DNA from: Liolophura sinensis
Taxonomy: Eukaryota > Mollusca > Polyplacophora > Chitonida > Chitonidae
Length of the DNA: 64,000 bases
Assembly (NCBI RefSeq): GCF_032854445.1
Contig: NC_088306.1
Span: 15,905,764-15,969,763 of the forward strand
Direction: 5' to 3'
Part shown: piece by piece, positions 10,454-25,000 of the stretch
How the letters are laid out: every line of letters starts with the position of its first letter
Position numbering within the stretch: the first letter of the stretch is position 1
Program-made: the position numbers and the translations under genes
The notes under the pieces: generated by a model
The model's database searches: none
Seen by the model: the letters and a program-made list of their open reading frames with translations, nothing else
Told to the model about the DNA's origin: nothing

Positions 10454-10847
10454 CACAGATACCGTCAGTGTGGCTCATAAGCTCATCATAGAAGTCAAAT
10501 ATTTGAATGCCTTTCAAGACTCTTCAGAAAATCTAAAAAAAATAATTGAAAGTACTTTTACACATTGCTTTCAGTTGTCTACTTTAATTAAAGTCAGGAA
10601 AAGTCTTAGGATTACCAAAGTTTTTACAATCCTGGAAAAGTGAATAATTTTCAGGGAGAGTACTTTTTATTGTGGTCCATGTACCAGTCTTTACAGTGGT
10701 ACCTCTGTAAAATTTACTTGACAGTTAATCTTTGTTTGATTTTAAAATCTTCTTGAAAAGTCTGAAAGTCCTCTGAATTGCTTAAATTCTTTTCGCAGGA
10801 ATCTTGAAACCGAGAATAATTTCACCTACACCCCTGTCCCTCTGGTC

Positions 10848-10935
10848 AAAATACTGCTCTCTCTCAGTTTCGTCACATGACTCAAAAATTGTTAAGTACG
10901 ACGTTAAAACCTCAAGCACTCACTCATTCTCAGTT
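10848..10935 (+). mobile_element. Family B SINE 3' fragment
   Basis: ACTCAAAAATTGTTAAGTAC GACGTTAAAACCTCAAGCAC TCACTCATTC is the tail of the family B SINE seen complete at 51765-52112. Confidence 0.65.
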
Positions 10936-11404
10936 TCATACTGCTCCACGCATGTGCTTATTTCACCGGTGTAAAATGCCCTTCTCGAGAATTTCTTTTA
11001 AACTCAAGTTCACGGGTGGAGGTATCTCAGGGCAGAGCATCACATTTCCCCAGGCACACTGGATTCCCCAGAATCCGCCTCACCCTAATCCTGCAGCCTA
11101 TAAACCAGTCAGGCCAAGGTGAATCGGCTTCTCCACTGGTCCCTTAAGCTCCACATACATATGCCAGAAGGCTGAAGAATTACACATCACACATTAGCGT
11201 CAGAACAAAGACAGTGAGGCTATACAGAAGATACCCTAATAATATAGCGTCAAATTTAATATCTTTTAGCTATTATATAGGATGACACTCAGGGTTACAC
11301 AAGCCACACAGGTTATATTCTTCACACATATTCAGTATCTTTCCAAAATTGTGACCACTGAAAAGTTGTTTTAACGTGTTATTTGTTTCAACATGTGTTT
11401 CTTA

Positions 11405-11570
11405 TACATCTTGTGGCAAATGTGCTAACATACATGTGCCACTGATGACAAATGTGCTACCATACATGTGCCACTGATGACAAATGTGCTACCATACATG
11501 TGCCACTGATGACAAATGTGCTAACATACATGTGCCACTGATGACAAATGTGCTAACATTGATGACACAC
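11405..11570 (+). repeat. 31-bp minisatellite
   Basis: About five units of CATACATGTGCCACTGATGA CAAATGTGCTA. Confidence 0.85.
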
Positions 11571-11669
11571 ATCCGTTTGTCAGTACAACAAAAGTGGCAA
11601 CTGATAACATTATCACTAGTAATACAATTTTATTACATAGGCCTACATGTCTATGTTACTTGTGTTCAT

Positions 11670-12215
11670 TACAATTAACTTGTTGCCACTGATAAAATTA
11701 CACTTAACTTGTTGCCACTGATAACATTACACTTAACTTGTTGCCACAGATAACATTAAACTTAAGTTGTTGCCTCTGATACCATTACGCTTAAGTTGTT
11801 GCCACTGATAACTTATGTTTGCCTTACAGCGTGTGGCAACTGATAACATTACATCACTGTTACATGTAACATACTTTCCTTCTATACCTTGTGGCAACTG
11901 ATAACATCACATCTCTGTTACATGTAACATACTTTCCTTCTGTACCTTGTGGCAAATGATAACATTACATCACTGTTACATGCAACATACTTTCCTTCTA
12001 TACCTTGTGGCAACTGATAACATTACATCACTGTTACATGTAGCATACTTTCCTTCTGCACCTTGTGGCAAATGATAACATTACATCACTGTTACATGCA
12101 ACATACTTTCCTTCTATGCCTTGTGGCAACTGATAACATTACATCACTGTTACATGTAACATACCTTCCTTCTACATCTTGTGGCAAATGATAACATTAT
12201 CACTAGTAATACATG
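11670..12215 (+). repeat. Linked 27-bp and 58-60-bp minisatellites
   Basis: First about five short units of CTTGTTGCCACTGATAACAT TACACTTAA (11670-11810), then six or seven longer units with ACCTTGTGGCAACTGATAAC and CATCACTGTTACATGTAACA TACTTTCCTTCT. They share the GCCACTGATAACATTA-like core, so the longer unit probably grew from the shorter one. Confidence 0.82.
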
Positions 12216-15200
12216 TTCAACAAAAAACTTAAGTCAACTGTCAACATCTTTTCTCCTCTAAAAGTGTGCCCACTGAAATCACTGCCAGCAACAGCAATTT
12301 TCACACGTCAAAACAATTTACACCTTTAGCCAGGTGTATAAATGCAATTTATTAGAAAAAAAGTAAGAGAAAAACTGAAAACTTTGAGCAAAAGGGAGAA
12401 CACTTTAGAGGTGATGAATCAACAAAGACAGGTCTAATTAAGGTTAATTAAAATGAAATTCTACAAACATCACTAACACAAGACTACATAAGTTCTGTTA
12501 AGTACAATGTAGTTTATCACATCTCAATTTAATATGCTGTATGTGAACAGTATTTGTTTATGAGGTTCCCCAAAAAAAAGAAAAAAAAAACAATGAAAAA
12601 AAACAATGAAAAAACAGGGAAAAAACAATGAAAAACATAGCCGTGGTCACATCTAATTACATCATTTCATCAAAATCTAAAGTTATGAAGAAGTTTACCT
12701 GAAAAATGTCAGATAATCAAACAGCTGGTCCTCAATAAATGTATCAAAAATAAGTAAAAACAGCTGTTTCAAAGTGAAGGATTAAAAGAAAAAAAAAATG
12801 TTCAAAATTTGGTCTCTTTTGATGATGGATATTTTCGGATGTACAAGACTGAAGTGTTATCACAGTTAATTCAAATCGTGCGAGGAATAATTCATCAATT
12901 GGAAATTATATCCCATAATATTACAGATGACGATCAATGATAAACTTACACCTCGAAACTACATTCTTAAGATCAGGCAGATGGAAAAATTGAGGTTTTT
13001 TTCTTTCTTATTAATTGATGATGCTCACAAACTGTTAGGTTGTTAAAAAACGGAAAATCCATGTTTGTCATTCAAAAATGCTTGTGTTAACCAGTACATG
13101 TGGCACCAAAAATGTTGCCAGCTGCACACAGAAAAAGTATGAAAACAACAGAAGTATATCACTGAATATAACTAAATACCACTAAACAACATTTATGTCA
13201 ATTAAGAACTTCAATAAAACAATCTGAATGGCACTTTTATTTTATAGCTGCATTTCAACAGTGTTATGCTTAAAGAGGTAGATATTTTACGTGGTCGTTT
13301 AATAATTGGCTTGTATAAAATATATACACTTTTCTAGTGTTACCATCGTTACATAGAAAAGGCAAAGCTCTTCCACTACGATAATTCTCCCACCTTTTCA
13401 ACCACCTTTACGACCAATACTTTGAAACGTTATGAGAGAGCTTTAGCATCATTTTGATAATATCTGTATGCTTAAATTCCCGGGAATAAAAGTGCTCCAG
13501 TGTTTAAAAAGATTGAGGATTTACAGTATACTCATGTTCTGTGAGAGAACAAAACAATGTGTTCCACTATTTGGAGCCATTTGTGTAGGCCGGCATTTCT
13601 CTTGATTGTTGAGTGTGAATTAATTGAACTGCAGGCCTGTTTTTATTTGACAGTATCACATCTCTTGTTCGATTATGGCAGATACGTTGGACAAAGTGGT
13701 TTATCCTCAAATCACCTACACCATTTCTTAGATGGTCACGCTTAAGATCTGCTTAAGATCACCTGGCTGTTCAAAACCATGTTCAAATTAAATCCCAATA
13801 TTAAATGCAATCTGGATTACCACTGCATTTGTTATGTACTAGGACCAGACTGCATGTAATTTATGATTTACATCTTCTTTATAAATTTTAATACCAAGCT
13901 GTACACTTCATCCTCAATGGCACATTCACTGCTCCCCTTACTTCACTGCCAACCTTTACCAAACTTTGCTTTAACCAAAGGTTACTGGTGATGAAAGGCT
14001 CAAACTAAATCATTTCTGTTTATTTGATAATCCTTTTTTTTTTTGGTTTATGCTTGATGTAGTTTTGGATGTAGTTCATTTTTGGTCAAATTATGCAAAA
14101 CAAAAATTGCAATAAAGACTTCATACATTTTCATTTCTGTCAACGCAGCTGAAACACAGGTCAGTCCATAAATCAAATAATAATCAGAATGAGCCTTTAA
14201 ACAAGGGTACACAGGTCGCAAGCATGTGGCAAAAGGTCAAAAGGTCATCCATGCCCTGTGGTATCAGTGATGTAAGAATGATGTGAGAGTGATCAGAGGA
14301 AGTTGTAGTGGGGTGTGAAAGCTCTGAACAACACATTCCCCCAGCAAAGTGACCTGCTTAAGTCCTCACATGTATCGGCAGGTCTGTTACATGTATCATA
14401 ATACAAGAAAAATCAAAACGGTATTTCAAACAGCCATCATCACGATCACAAGTTTTTACATCTTTGAACATCTTATCAGCTACAACAAAAATATATTTTC
14501 TACTCGCTACAGCACTTTGCCTGTAAAGGTTCTTTACATAAAAGATATATCCTACATGTATAGCATAATAAAAGTCAAACAATTAGCACAGAATTACAGG
14601 TCAACCAGCATTTTTATCTCTGAATGTGAAAATAATCAGTACACCATGAATATTAATTAAGCCAGCCAGTTATTATGCATTTCTCTACAGAATCACTGAA
14701 GGTACTAAACTATAATTATGCTCACGATACGGCTGGGTGACACATTTGATGACGATGCCCTTGTTTGGTGCAACTTTAACAACAAATGAGAAATATATAA
14801 CGTGAATCACTTTGATATTAAACAACAATTTTGTGTACGGTAACCTCATTATTTGGATTATCAACAAAAAAATCACATGGCATGATTTCGATACAAGCAG
14901 ATTTCTAACAACTTCATGAATCTGACAACTCATAACATTAGTAACCAAATAAATCAGCAGATCAATTTGTGACAATATTTTTACTTTGGTCCATGCAAAA
15001 GGCAAATCGTTACAAAAAATGCTTGAGTATTGTTGGCAATACAGACACAAAAAAGCAATAAGACATGATTACTCTCAGCTTTAAAATATTTAAGTAAACT
15101 GCTCAGTTGTTGTTGATGGGTCTAAAATTCACAACCTCTGCAGAAAGAGAACAGCAGCATGAAATATGCCATGTTTTCTTCATTTTTTTTTTCTTTCCGG

Positions 15201-16060
15201 ATGGCATAGACTTTAACGTCTTCATACTGGTGCTTGTTGTGTATAAACCAAATACCGATGGTTTCCTATCTCATCAGATCCCATGAATATTGCACATCCT
15301 CAGGATTTGATTCAAAAACAGCAATATCGGGTTACACAACAAACCTGGCTAAGCCGGTGTTAAACCCTTAGTTAATTACACCCAATGAATCATAATGATG
15401 CCAGCTCAGCAAAAAGTCAATTTGTCACGATTATCAAACCCTGATAAAACCTTCTGGAGAAACGGTGCGCTTGTCATGCTAACATGCATGGTGAAAATCA
15501 TGCTACAAAGTCAAAAGAAGATCCGAGTTGATTTCTCCAAAACTGAATACATGTCTATAAATACCCTTTCCACACAAAGTATTGCACATCACAATCAAAG
15601 TCCGATAAAAAAAATCCAGAACGGAACTTTTCTGACACCATTTGCGTGGACAAGAACACAATTTAGAAGAGAGCTACAAGCATGTGTAGATTGTCTACCT
15701 GTCAAATCTCATGCTGAGATTTTCAGTCAGTTTACAAACAAAACAAAAGAAGAAATTAGAAAACAAAACAATGACATTACAGTCGTCCATATAGTTATTA
15801 TAGCAATTTACACAAATAGTAAACAAACCCTGAATTGAGAAAAGCCTCATCTATGGATTAGCAGGTGTCACTCTACGTGCATACCACAAAATCTAATATT
15901 AGCACAGTTGTTTAACTTCTCATGGATGCATGAATAATTAGTTTTACGAGTTTCCATAGCAACGCAAAAATCTCTCTCTGTCTTACATCACATGGTGTAC
16001 TGTCAACAGTCTTGTATCAATGCAAGATCTAAATAGTTTAAAATCTGTATACGAGGGAAA
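12216..16060. other. Intergenic / possible RASA3 3' UTR, no gene recognised
   Basis: AT-rich, with an A-rich patch at 12560-12635 (AAAAAACAATG repeats). The longest frames (15395-15838 plus, 147 residues; 14685-15050 minus, 121 residues) have AT-driven composition, no recognisable motif and no splice context. Part of this could be 3' UTR of RASA3 on the minus strand, but no polyadenylation site can be assigned. Confidence 0.4.
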
Positions 16061-16073
16061 TTTGACTGCAAAA

Positions 16074-16765
16074 GACTTCCAGCATTCCACAACCACTCCA
16101 CTAGCCTTACATCTGCTGAGGGTGTAGAGTCAGTGTTGTGACCTCAGGATGTGGTCCCTAACGCCACTAGCTCCATCACTACTTGCACACCTTTAGCAGA
16201 CTTCCAGCATTCCATAACCACTCCACTAGCCTTACATCTGCTGAGGGTGTAGAGTCAGTGTTGTGACCTCAGGATGTGGTCCCTAACGCCACTAGCTCCA
16301 TCACTACTTGCACACCTTCAGCAGACTTCCAGCATTCCACAACCACTCCACTAGCCTTACATCTGCTGACGGTGTAGAGTCAGTGTTGTGACCTCAGGAT
16401 GTGGTCCCTAACGCCACTAGCTCCATCACTACTTGCACACCTTTAGCAGACTTCCAGCATTCCATAACCACTCCACTAGCCTTACATCTGCTGAGGGTGT
16501 AGAGTCAGTGTTGTGACCTCAGGATGTGGTCCCTAACGCCACTAGCTCCATCACTACTTGCACACCTTCAGCAGACTTCCAGCATTCCACAACCACTCCA
16601 CTAGCTTTACATCTGCTGACGGTGTAGAGTCAGTGTTGTGACCTCAGGACGTGGTCCCTAACGCCACTAGCTCCATCACTACTTGCACACCTTCAGCAGA
16701 TTTCCAGCATTCCACAACCACTCCACTAGCCTTACATCTGCTGAGGGTGTAGACTTCTAGCATTC
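16074..16765. repeat. 125-bp tandem array with dimeric structure
   Basis: Units start with GACTTCCAGCATTCC at 16074, 16199, 16324, 16449, 16574 and 16699, exactly 125 bp apart, nearly identical. Variants alternate (CCACAACC/CCATAACC, CTTTAG/CTTCAG), indicating a 250-bp higher-order unit in copies 1-4. A broken last unit ends at about 16765. Confidence 0.92.
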
Positions 16766-17039
16766 CACAATCACTCGACTACAACATTTCCTGAGGCGTG
16801 TGTTTAATCCATGAACAGTCACTTGGTGTTTATTGTTTGTTTATGATTAAGAGGAAAAAGATAGTTGCAAATTGTGACCTGCATCTCCTGTGAAATTGCC
16901 AGGCCTGACTGGAAAAACACACTTTGAACCGACACTGAACAGGACAGTGAGCAAACTTTCCACAAACCAGTGGTGTAAGAGAATCTCCATTGATGTTTGT
17001 GATTCAATCCGGCCAAAATACACCACAGTCCTTAACCTT

Positions 17040-18117
17040 TCCATGAGCTGTGATCCTATCCAGCCAAACATGAGCTGTGATCCTATCCACCCAATCATGA
17101 GCTGTGATTCTATCCACCCAAACATAAACTGTGATTCAATCCACCCAACCATGAGCTGTGATCCTATCCACCCAAACATGAGCTGTGATCCTATCCACCC
17201 AATCATGAGCTGTGATCCTATCATGAGCTGTGATCCTATCCACCCAAACATGAGCTGTGATCCTATCCACCCAAACACAAACTGTGATTCAATCCACCCA
17301 AACATGAACTGTGATCCTATCCACCCAATCATGAGCTGTGATTCTATCCACCCAAACATAAACTGTGATTCAATCCACCCAAACATGAGCTGTGATCCTA
17401 TCCACCCAATCATGAGCTGTGATTCTATCCACCCAAACATAAACTGTGATTCAATCCACCCAAACATGAGCTGTGATCCTATCCAGCCAAACATGAGCTG
17501 TGATTCTATCCACCCAAACATAAACTGTGATTCAATCCACCCAAACATGAGCTGTGATCCTATCCACCCAATCATGAGCTGTGATTCTATCCACCCAAAC
17601 ACAAACTGTGATTCAATCCACCCAAACATGAGCTGTGATCCTATCCAGCCAAACATGAGCTGTGATTCTATCCACCCAAACATAACCTGTGATTCAATCC
17701 ACCCAAACATGAGCTGTGATCCTATCCAGCCAAACATGAGCTGTGATTCTATCCACCCAAACATAAACTGTGATTCAATCCACCCAAACATGAGCTGTGA
17801 TCCTATCCACCCAAAGATGAGTTGTGATCCTATCCACCCAAACATGAGCTGTGATCCTATCCAGCCAAACATGAGCTGTGATTCTATCCACCCAAACATA
17901 AACTGTGATTCAATCCACCCAAACATGAGCTGTGATCCTATCCACCCAAACATGAGCTGTGATTCTATCCACCCAAACATAAACTGTGATTCAATCCACC
18001 CAAACATGAGCTGTGATCCTATCCACCCAAACATGAGCTGTGATCCTATCCACCCAAAGATGAGTTGTGATCCTATCCACCCAAACATGAGCTGTGATCC
18101 TATCCACCCAAACATAA
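17040..18117. repeat. 27-bp minisatellite, about 40 units, open on both strands
   Basis: Unit AACATGAGCTGTGATCCTAT CCACCCA with variants ATAAACTGTGATTCAATCCA and ATGAGCTGTGATTCTATCC that recur in a fixed order, giving a trimeric (81-bp) higher-order pattern. As 27 is divisible by 3, a 442-residue plus-strand frame (16890-18218) and a 440-residue minus-strand frame (16847-18169) both stay open. It lies 0.86 kb beyond the RASA3 stop, so it may be in its 3' UTR. Confidence 0.93.
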
Positions 18118-18976
18118 ACTGTTTGATCCACTCTAAATATTTCACAATCCTCACCCAATCCATAAACAAACTACTAGGTGGCTACTGGCAGGATACTCGG
18201 AGATGCCCTGTTCAGTGAACTGTTCAGTCAGGCTTGTACTATTATTATATACCAATAACAGTTCTAAAGGTCAACCGGATGTGATGTGAAAATACAAAAG
18301 ATGAAAATGCTTTGAAACTCCTCTACATGGAGAACAATCCAACTACATCACAAAGTTATTCAACTGTTCTACATTTCTGCTCAATGCAGTCCGCACAACA
18401 TTTCATCTTTGGTTGCTCAGCAACAATGAAAAGTGCAAAAGTAATATTAATGTTGTGTGAAGTTCATATTTAAAAACATCATTACCTTACAAAACTAAAA
18501 CAGTCTTTGTTCATGTGCTAGGTCTTCACAGATATATATATATATGTACAAACATTGTACAAAATCAAAATGAGACATGTTAAAACAAATTATATACATG
18601 TATACACTGTCAATATAGACAATGGAACAAGGCAACGTTTAACAATAAATCTCTACCTTATACACAGTTCAACAGCAACAAACATATGCCACTCGCCAAT
18701 CAGCACAAACCTTACAAATTGCACAAAACATAACAAGCTATAGCATAATTGTATTATGTCCTTAGTTTGTTCAACACACAACTACATGAATTCATTTTTA
18801 ACCAATGAAAAAGCAGAAAAAGCATAAATGTAGCCAATGCAGTAGTTTGTAAATTATGTCTAACAATATTTCTCAAAAAACAAGAATAGAAGTCTAGCTA
18901 CTTTGTAAACTTTGTTGATAGCACCGTTCTGCTGCTCGTTGGTCTTGGTTGTTATGATGACGATCAGATGAATTGA
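18118..18976. other. RASA3 proximal 3' UTR / flank
   Basis: On the minus strand this follows the RASA3 stop directly, so at least part should be 3' UTR. Contains a short (TA)n at 18532-18545. No gene. Confidence 0.5.
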
Positions 18977-19040
18977 TTACCGGGCTGTTGCCATGGTACT
19001 GAGATACTTCTGATAGTTGTCCTCACTGATAGGGGTTTCC
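18977..19040 (-). CDS. RASA3: RASA3 terminal coding exon
   Basis: Residues 803-823: (E)[18 protein letters not shown] then AR and TAA stop (18979-18977). Matches human E-H-P-I-G-D-x-x-x-Q-N-Y-I. Acceptor TATCGTCCAG|GGAAAC. Confidence 0.92.
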
Positions 19041-22000
19041 CTGGACGATAAATTAAAGCAAAAATGTTTTTGTGAGACAACATTGACAAAAGGTATGACA
19101 ATTTGAAGTTACTTAAACCAAAGCAGTGACCAAAGTCAGATGTGCCAAATTGCAGGCTTTCAAGGCCATAAAGTCAGGTTTGCCAAAGGGTAGATTTTCA
19201 AGGCTTTAGCCAGGTGTGCTAAATTGTGAGCTCTCAAAGCATTAAAGTCAGGTGTGCAAAACTGTAAGCTTTCAAGGCTTTAAATTCAGGTGTGCTAACT
19301 TGTAGGCTTTCATGGCTTTAGCCAGGTGTGTCAAATTGCCGGCTTTAAGATGAGGTGTGCCAAATTGTATGCTTTAACATCAGGTGTTCTAAATTGCAGG
19401 CTTTAGAATCAGGTGTGCCATAGAGTCTTTCAGGCTTTAATCAAGCTTCCAAATTGCAGGGTTTTTAAGTCTTCAAACTCAGATGTGCCAAATTGCAGCC
19501 TTAAAGGTTTTAAAGATAAGTGTGCTAAATTGCAGGCTTTCCATGGGCATCTGAACACCTGTGCGGGAAGTAGATAGTACAGGTGTACAGTATGACTCAC
19601 TCTGATCCAATCACAGTCTGTTTCTGCACCATCTTCTTGTACTGCATGTGTTCTTGCTCAAGGCTGATCACACATTTCAGGATTTCATTCAGCGTCTCAA
19701 AACACGTTTTGGTGTCGTCAATATGGACCAATGGCATTGGTTCAGTGTCTCCGCTGTACACTTCCTGACTTGCACAGGCATCTGGGAAAATAAAAGCAGC
19801 CACCAATCAAATACACAGTACATCTACATATGTGTACATGTAAAAACAACAAAGTGTGCTCAGACATGCAAATACTTTTAATAAGTTAAAAAGAACAAAC
19901 AGGAAAAATGCGATGATTACCTGATGTTCATCCCATTATGCTCATCATACACTTTTAGAAATATACATGCATTTAATGGTCTGATTGGTGTTTAATGTCG
20001 TATTCAAGGAATTTTCCAGTGATCACTTACATTTATGGGTGGGCAACTGAAGGAAACCGGAGGAAACCATTGACTTTCACCAAGTACTTGACAAACCTTC
20101 TGACTGATTATAGCTGCACTGTAGCAGCGAGACCTGGATTTGAACACATGACCTCATACGTTAAGGTCTGACAGTCACACCGAACAAATAGGGACATACA
20201 CATGTAGTAACACTCCCAGTTTTAAGGATTTTACTAGCTTGAACTGACTCGGGATGAAGTCTTGATCTGACTCAGATGAAGCCTTGATCTGACTCGGGAT
20301 TAAGCCTTGATCTGGCTGGAGATCAAGCCTTGATCTAACTGGAGATCAAGCCTTGATCTGACTCAGATGAAGCCTTGATCTAACTCGGATTAAGCTATGA
20401 TCTGACTGGAGATCAAGCCTTGATCTGTCTTGGAACGAAGCCTTGATCTGACTCAGGATCAGGTCTTGATCTGACTGAGGATAAGTACTGGTCTCCCATG
20501 GATGATGTAACAGGTACTGTGACGTCAACAAAACACAAATACAACACAAACAGTGCCACGTAACACACAGAGAACACAGAAGCACAGCAAGTCACTTAAC
20601 ACTCAGAGAAAACCACCAGGACAAATGGAACGTCAACTGGGATGTGCAGTTTTTACTCAGCAGATACCTAACAGGGTAGCTTCGAGACCCAACTCTTTTG
20701 TCGCTCAAGATAAAAACAGTGAGTTGTGAGTTGTATCATGTGAGTTGTGAAGAATTTTAGGCCACCTTTGGTGACATTCATAATATACTGATCATTTATC
20801 CTGCTGTGTTCTATAGAGGTGCAAATGGCACATCCTTCTATTACAGACTTCACACGTTGACAAACGTTCAGGTCTATTATCTCCATCATTCATCCATTTC
20901 TAGCTAACTTTTTGTGGACCAAAGTTTCAAATGCCCAGGTGATAGTAAATGTGATCAATAATACTTGCTGAACATTTCTGACAGGTCACATGACAGAGTA
21001 GGACTTTTTTACCTTCAGCGATAAAAGAGTATGACATTCACCCATTCCAACATGTTGTTATTCATTTCTGTGTACTTATTCAGTACATTGGCTATGTGGC
21101 CACGATGATGAATCCACCTGCACATGTACATTCAGGTTCTCACTAGCTCATTCTGTTTGGGAGTTGGTCTCTTTACAGCCAAATCAACCTCTCACCAAGG
21201 AGACTGTGGGATAAAATCCAGCCTCTGCTGAGTGAGGATGATTTTAGCAAAAGCCAGTGGTGGGCTGGCACACTCGCTCCTCCACTAATTAACCCTGATT
21301 TCTGTCACATAAGTGAAAAATTCTGGTGTACAGAATTAAAGACCAATCAAACATAAAAGGCAGAATAAGCCAGCAAGAATCTCCAAAAAAATTTTTAAAA
21401 CAACTATCAGAATTCCAGCTTTGTCATACATGCATGTCATTTTCTTTGAAACCCTTTATTTTACAAGCCAGGACATCTAAAGTCTTGTTTGGTGTGCTTT
21501 ACATAAAAGAAGGGCAAATAGATGTACACGACGGTCACTTCATCTCAAATTTGTGGAGTAACCATGATTTCAACTATGCAGTTATGGAAAGGAAGGGGTA
21601 TATTAAACCCTACACCTGGAATATTTCATGTCTATAGCAGATCAGAGAAAAGGTGAAATAGGAGAATAGGTGCCACAATTAATTTAAACCATTGTGTAAC
21701 ATTTCAAATACTTGTACATTAAATCCCGATGCTTTATTTAGGAGTCAAACACTAATAGTGCAAATAAAACATTGAAGAAAACAAAATGTGGATTAATAAA
21801 AAAGAGAAAAAAAACAGAAATAAATTTCAGTCATTCTGTAGCGTCTTTACTATATAATACAACAGATGTGCCATCCATACATAAAACAGATGTGCCATCC
21901 ATACATATATATATATATATATGTACCAGTTATAAACACCCAAGACATGAAACAAACAACAAATGAATACAGCAAAACTCAAAACAGAAAGTGAAAGAGA

Positions 22001-25000
22001 AGAGAACCAGGTGGTTATTACGAGTGGGAGTATTGTGTAGAACCACGTGAACACTGATCTAGTCAGCTATGAACTGATAAACAAACTGCTGACAGCAGAC
22101 ATGTCCTGGGTCTTACCATGAATCTCACACAGGTAAGCTACAGGTGAGAGAGAGATATATATATATATGTATATCAGCATATCATTTGTTACCATGAAAA
22201 CTAATTACAGGTACACACACATATATTTATATATACAAATACTGAACAGAGAGAAAGACAAATGATTGGTGATAGGTTCACCATGAATCTACATTTAAAG
22301 GGATGAAGATTTTAACCCAGTTTAAATTTATCCATTTATTTATTTGACTGATTCTTGTTCAACTCCATACTCAGGAAATTTTAACTTATAAGATGGGCCT
22401 TGTGCATATCATATCTTTCTTCATTTTGTAATGTTCAGAAATGAAAACCGTTTTCATGATTTTTTTATGAGAAAAAAATTAGAAAAAAAAAAACACCCAT
22501 ACAAGCCAAGCCTTACCTTGTAAAGCTTCCAACTTTTCTCTGTTTGTTAAAAACAAAGAGTGAATTTTCTCAATTTCTCGGTCGATGTCAATGTCCTTTT
22601 TGATTTCGCCCACAGACAAGCCTCCTGTCACAGGTGTACAGCCCTTAGCACTTGGATCAAACGATTTACAACTGTTAAAGAAAAAAAAAATATATACTGC
22701 TTTACACATCTACCCTATTTCTTCAGCCTTTTCACATGTGGGAGAGAAACTTTCAGTGTGATTTTTGCACCTTTTTAATTTGATTTTGAAGGGAACACTA
22801 CATTGGCTGGTTTGGCCCATTTCGGGCAGTCTACAAACATACTCTCAGAATGTGCTTGAACAACCACCTTACAAACAAGTGAAAAAGTTGAGGAATTACA
22901 GCACTAAGGTACAGTACACTGTGGTTCAATACCATTTCCATTGCACGGTTTCTGCTAGGCCCGTTTTGAGTCTTGTAAACAGACCCAATCCCCCTGGGAA
23001 AGCTACCGAAAATTCTCGCTCAGATAAAAAAAAAAAAAACTGAAATAAAGAGAAGACTTCTCCATCTGATATGTTGACGATACTAAATAGTCAAAGCACC
23101 AAACAAACCAATTCGCACACTTGCCTAACTTGTGTATTTGCTACATCACCGAGGAGTCCCATTCCTGCACTGCGCCAAAATTTCTCTTTCGAGACCAATG
23201 ACCTAATGCACGCAGGGATAGTGCATGTAGCACTAAATGGCCCAATGTGCTCCAGCATAACAGCTAGAATGCATAGGCCTATACTAGCCCCAAAATCCGG
23301 TCCGTGGATGGTCTACTCGACTGACCTCTATACACTAAGAATTTTTGGAAAATGCTGTTAACAGTGACAAGGAATCAATGTTCGATGTGTGAGACGATGT
23401 GCCCTGACAGGTCAGAAAGGTCAATCACAGGTGCGCATGCGGAGCGCATGAAAACAATCGTTCTACGTGTAAAATGTCACAGCGAGATATCACCGCACTG
23501 CCAGATAAATAACATCATCACTGGAAAATCTGCCATCAACTGCCATCAAAACCATTTCCAGATCTGTACATGTGCCTGTATTGAATGATTTGATGCTGAC
23601 AAGAAAGATGACAAGGGAGATAACTCACCACAACCAATGTCCATTGATGAAGGCAGCTGGGTGGTACTCCTTTAAGCGGTTCTTGTTTGATGTGCAGATT
23701 TTGGTCAGGATGTCAACCCTACAAATGCAGCGAGAAATGTCAAATCATCACTAAATCCTCATGGCCAGCCTGCCATGCCTAAGAATACACTATTCTGAAT
23801 TCCAATGAAACAACAGTATTATTGTATCACATGATAATACAAATTTTAGGGGGTAAACTTGTGATACTACTGTAACTCTTCACGCTTGGGAATGTAAATT
23901 TATTTATCTGATTGATGTTTTACGCCGTACTCAAGAATATTTCACTTATACAACGGCGGCCAGCATTATGGTGGGTGGAAACCAGGCACAGCCCGGGGGG
24001 AAACCCACGGCCATTCGCAGGTTGCTGTCAGACCTTCCCACGCATGGCCGGAGAGGAAGCCGGCATTAGCTGAACTCACAGCGACCACATTGATGAGAGA
24101 CTCCTGGGTCATTACCCTGTGCTAACACACTAACCAACTGAGCCACAGAGGCCCCTGGGAATGTAAATGACACATCTTTGAGGAAAATGGGCCGAGTGTT
24201 TCGATAATTTTTAACGTTGTTCAATTTCTCAAAGCCTCACACTCGGGTAACATAGGCTAAGGCATGACTGGAAGGATTGTTGCCCTGGGAGTAATCTATC
24301 ATCACTGTAGGAGCTTCTGAACAAGCTACTCCAATATCTGATAATTACACCACAACAAAATATCATTAAAACATTTATCAAACACTGATCAAAACATAAA
24401 CATGAAATTTCAAATAAAAATGTTTAACAAGTTTCTCTTCATGAACTCTTCGGAACATCAATTTAATTGATACTTCTCTTCTGAAGTACATCAATCTCCA
24501 CCTTGTGACACAGTAGCCCAGTAGATTTAGCCCCGATATCAAAAGAGTGTCACATTTTCTGGAGGAGCTCGCTGCTAAAAGTAAGAACTATAGAAGCTGG
24601 TATTCTATCAACATAACTGGCCTTATTTGAAATGGATGAATATGTATGATTTCTTTTCCGGTTGAGAGCTTCTTGGCACAGTATTAGGAGTCCCATAGTG
24701 TGCATACAAGGAACATCTCACTGATGCCATAGATGTTTGTTGCCATGGTAACTCACCACTGGGCTTCCTCCACACAGTTGCTGGCCTGAATGTACAATGC
24801 TCTCTGAGACTGGACCACTTGAAACATCTGCGACAACAACAAAATCAACATCATACAGCACTGAAGTTTCTCGGCAATATGATGGACTGTGGTGGTGAGA
24901 ATCGACAGGTATATCTGTGTTTTAGATTGGCATGATGTACATAAAAAGAAAAACCTTCTGCATCCAAACCGATGAACCATGACCACTACAAAATCACGAT

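Noticed and set aside
15395-15838. 147-residue plus-strand frame
   Set aside because: No motif, Lys/Asn/Ile-rich composition expected from AT-rich DNA, no splice context, single isolated frame.
16847-18218. 442- and 440-residue frames on opposite strands
   Set aside because: Both follow from a 27-bp unit divisible by three; no splice sites, no start context and no recognised domain. Annotated as a minisatellite.
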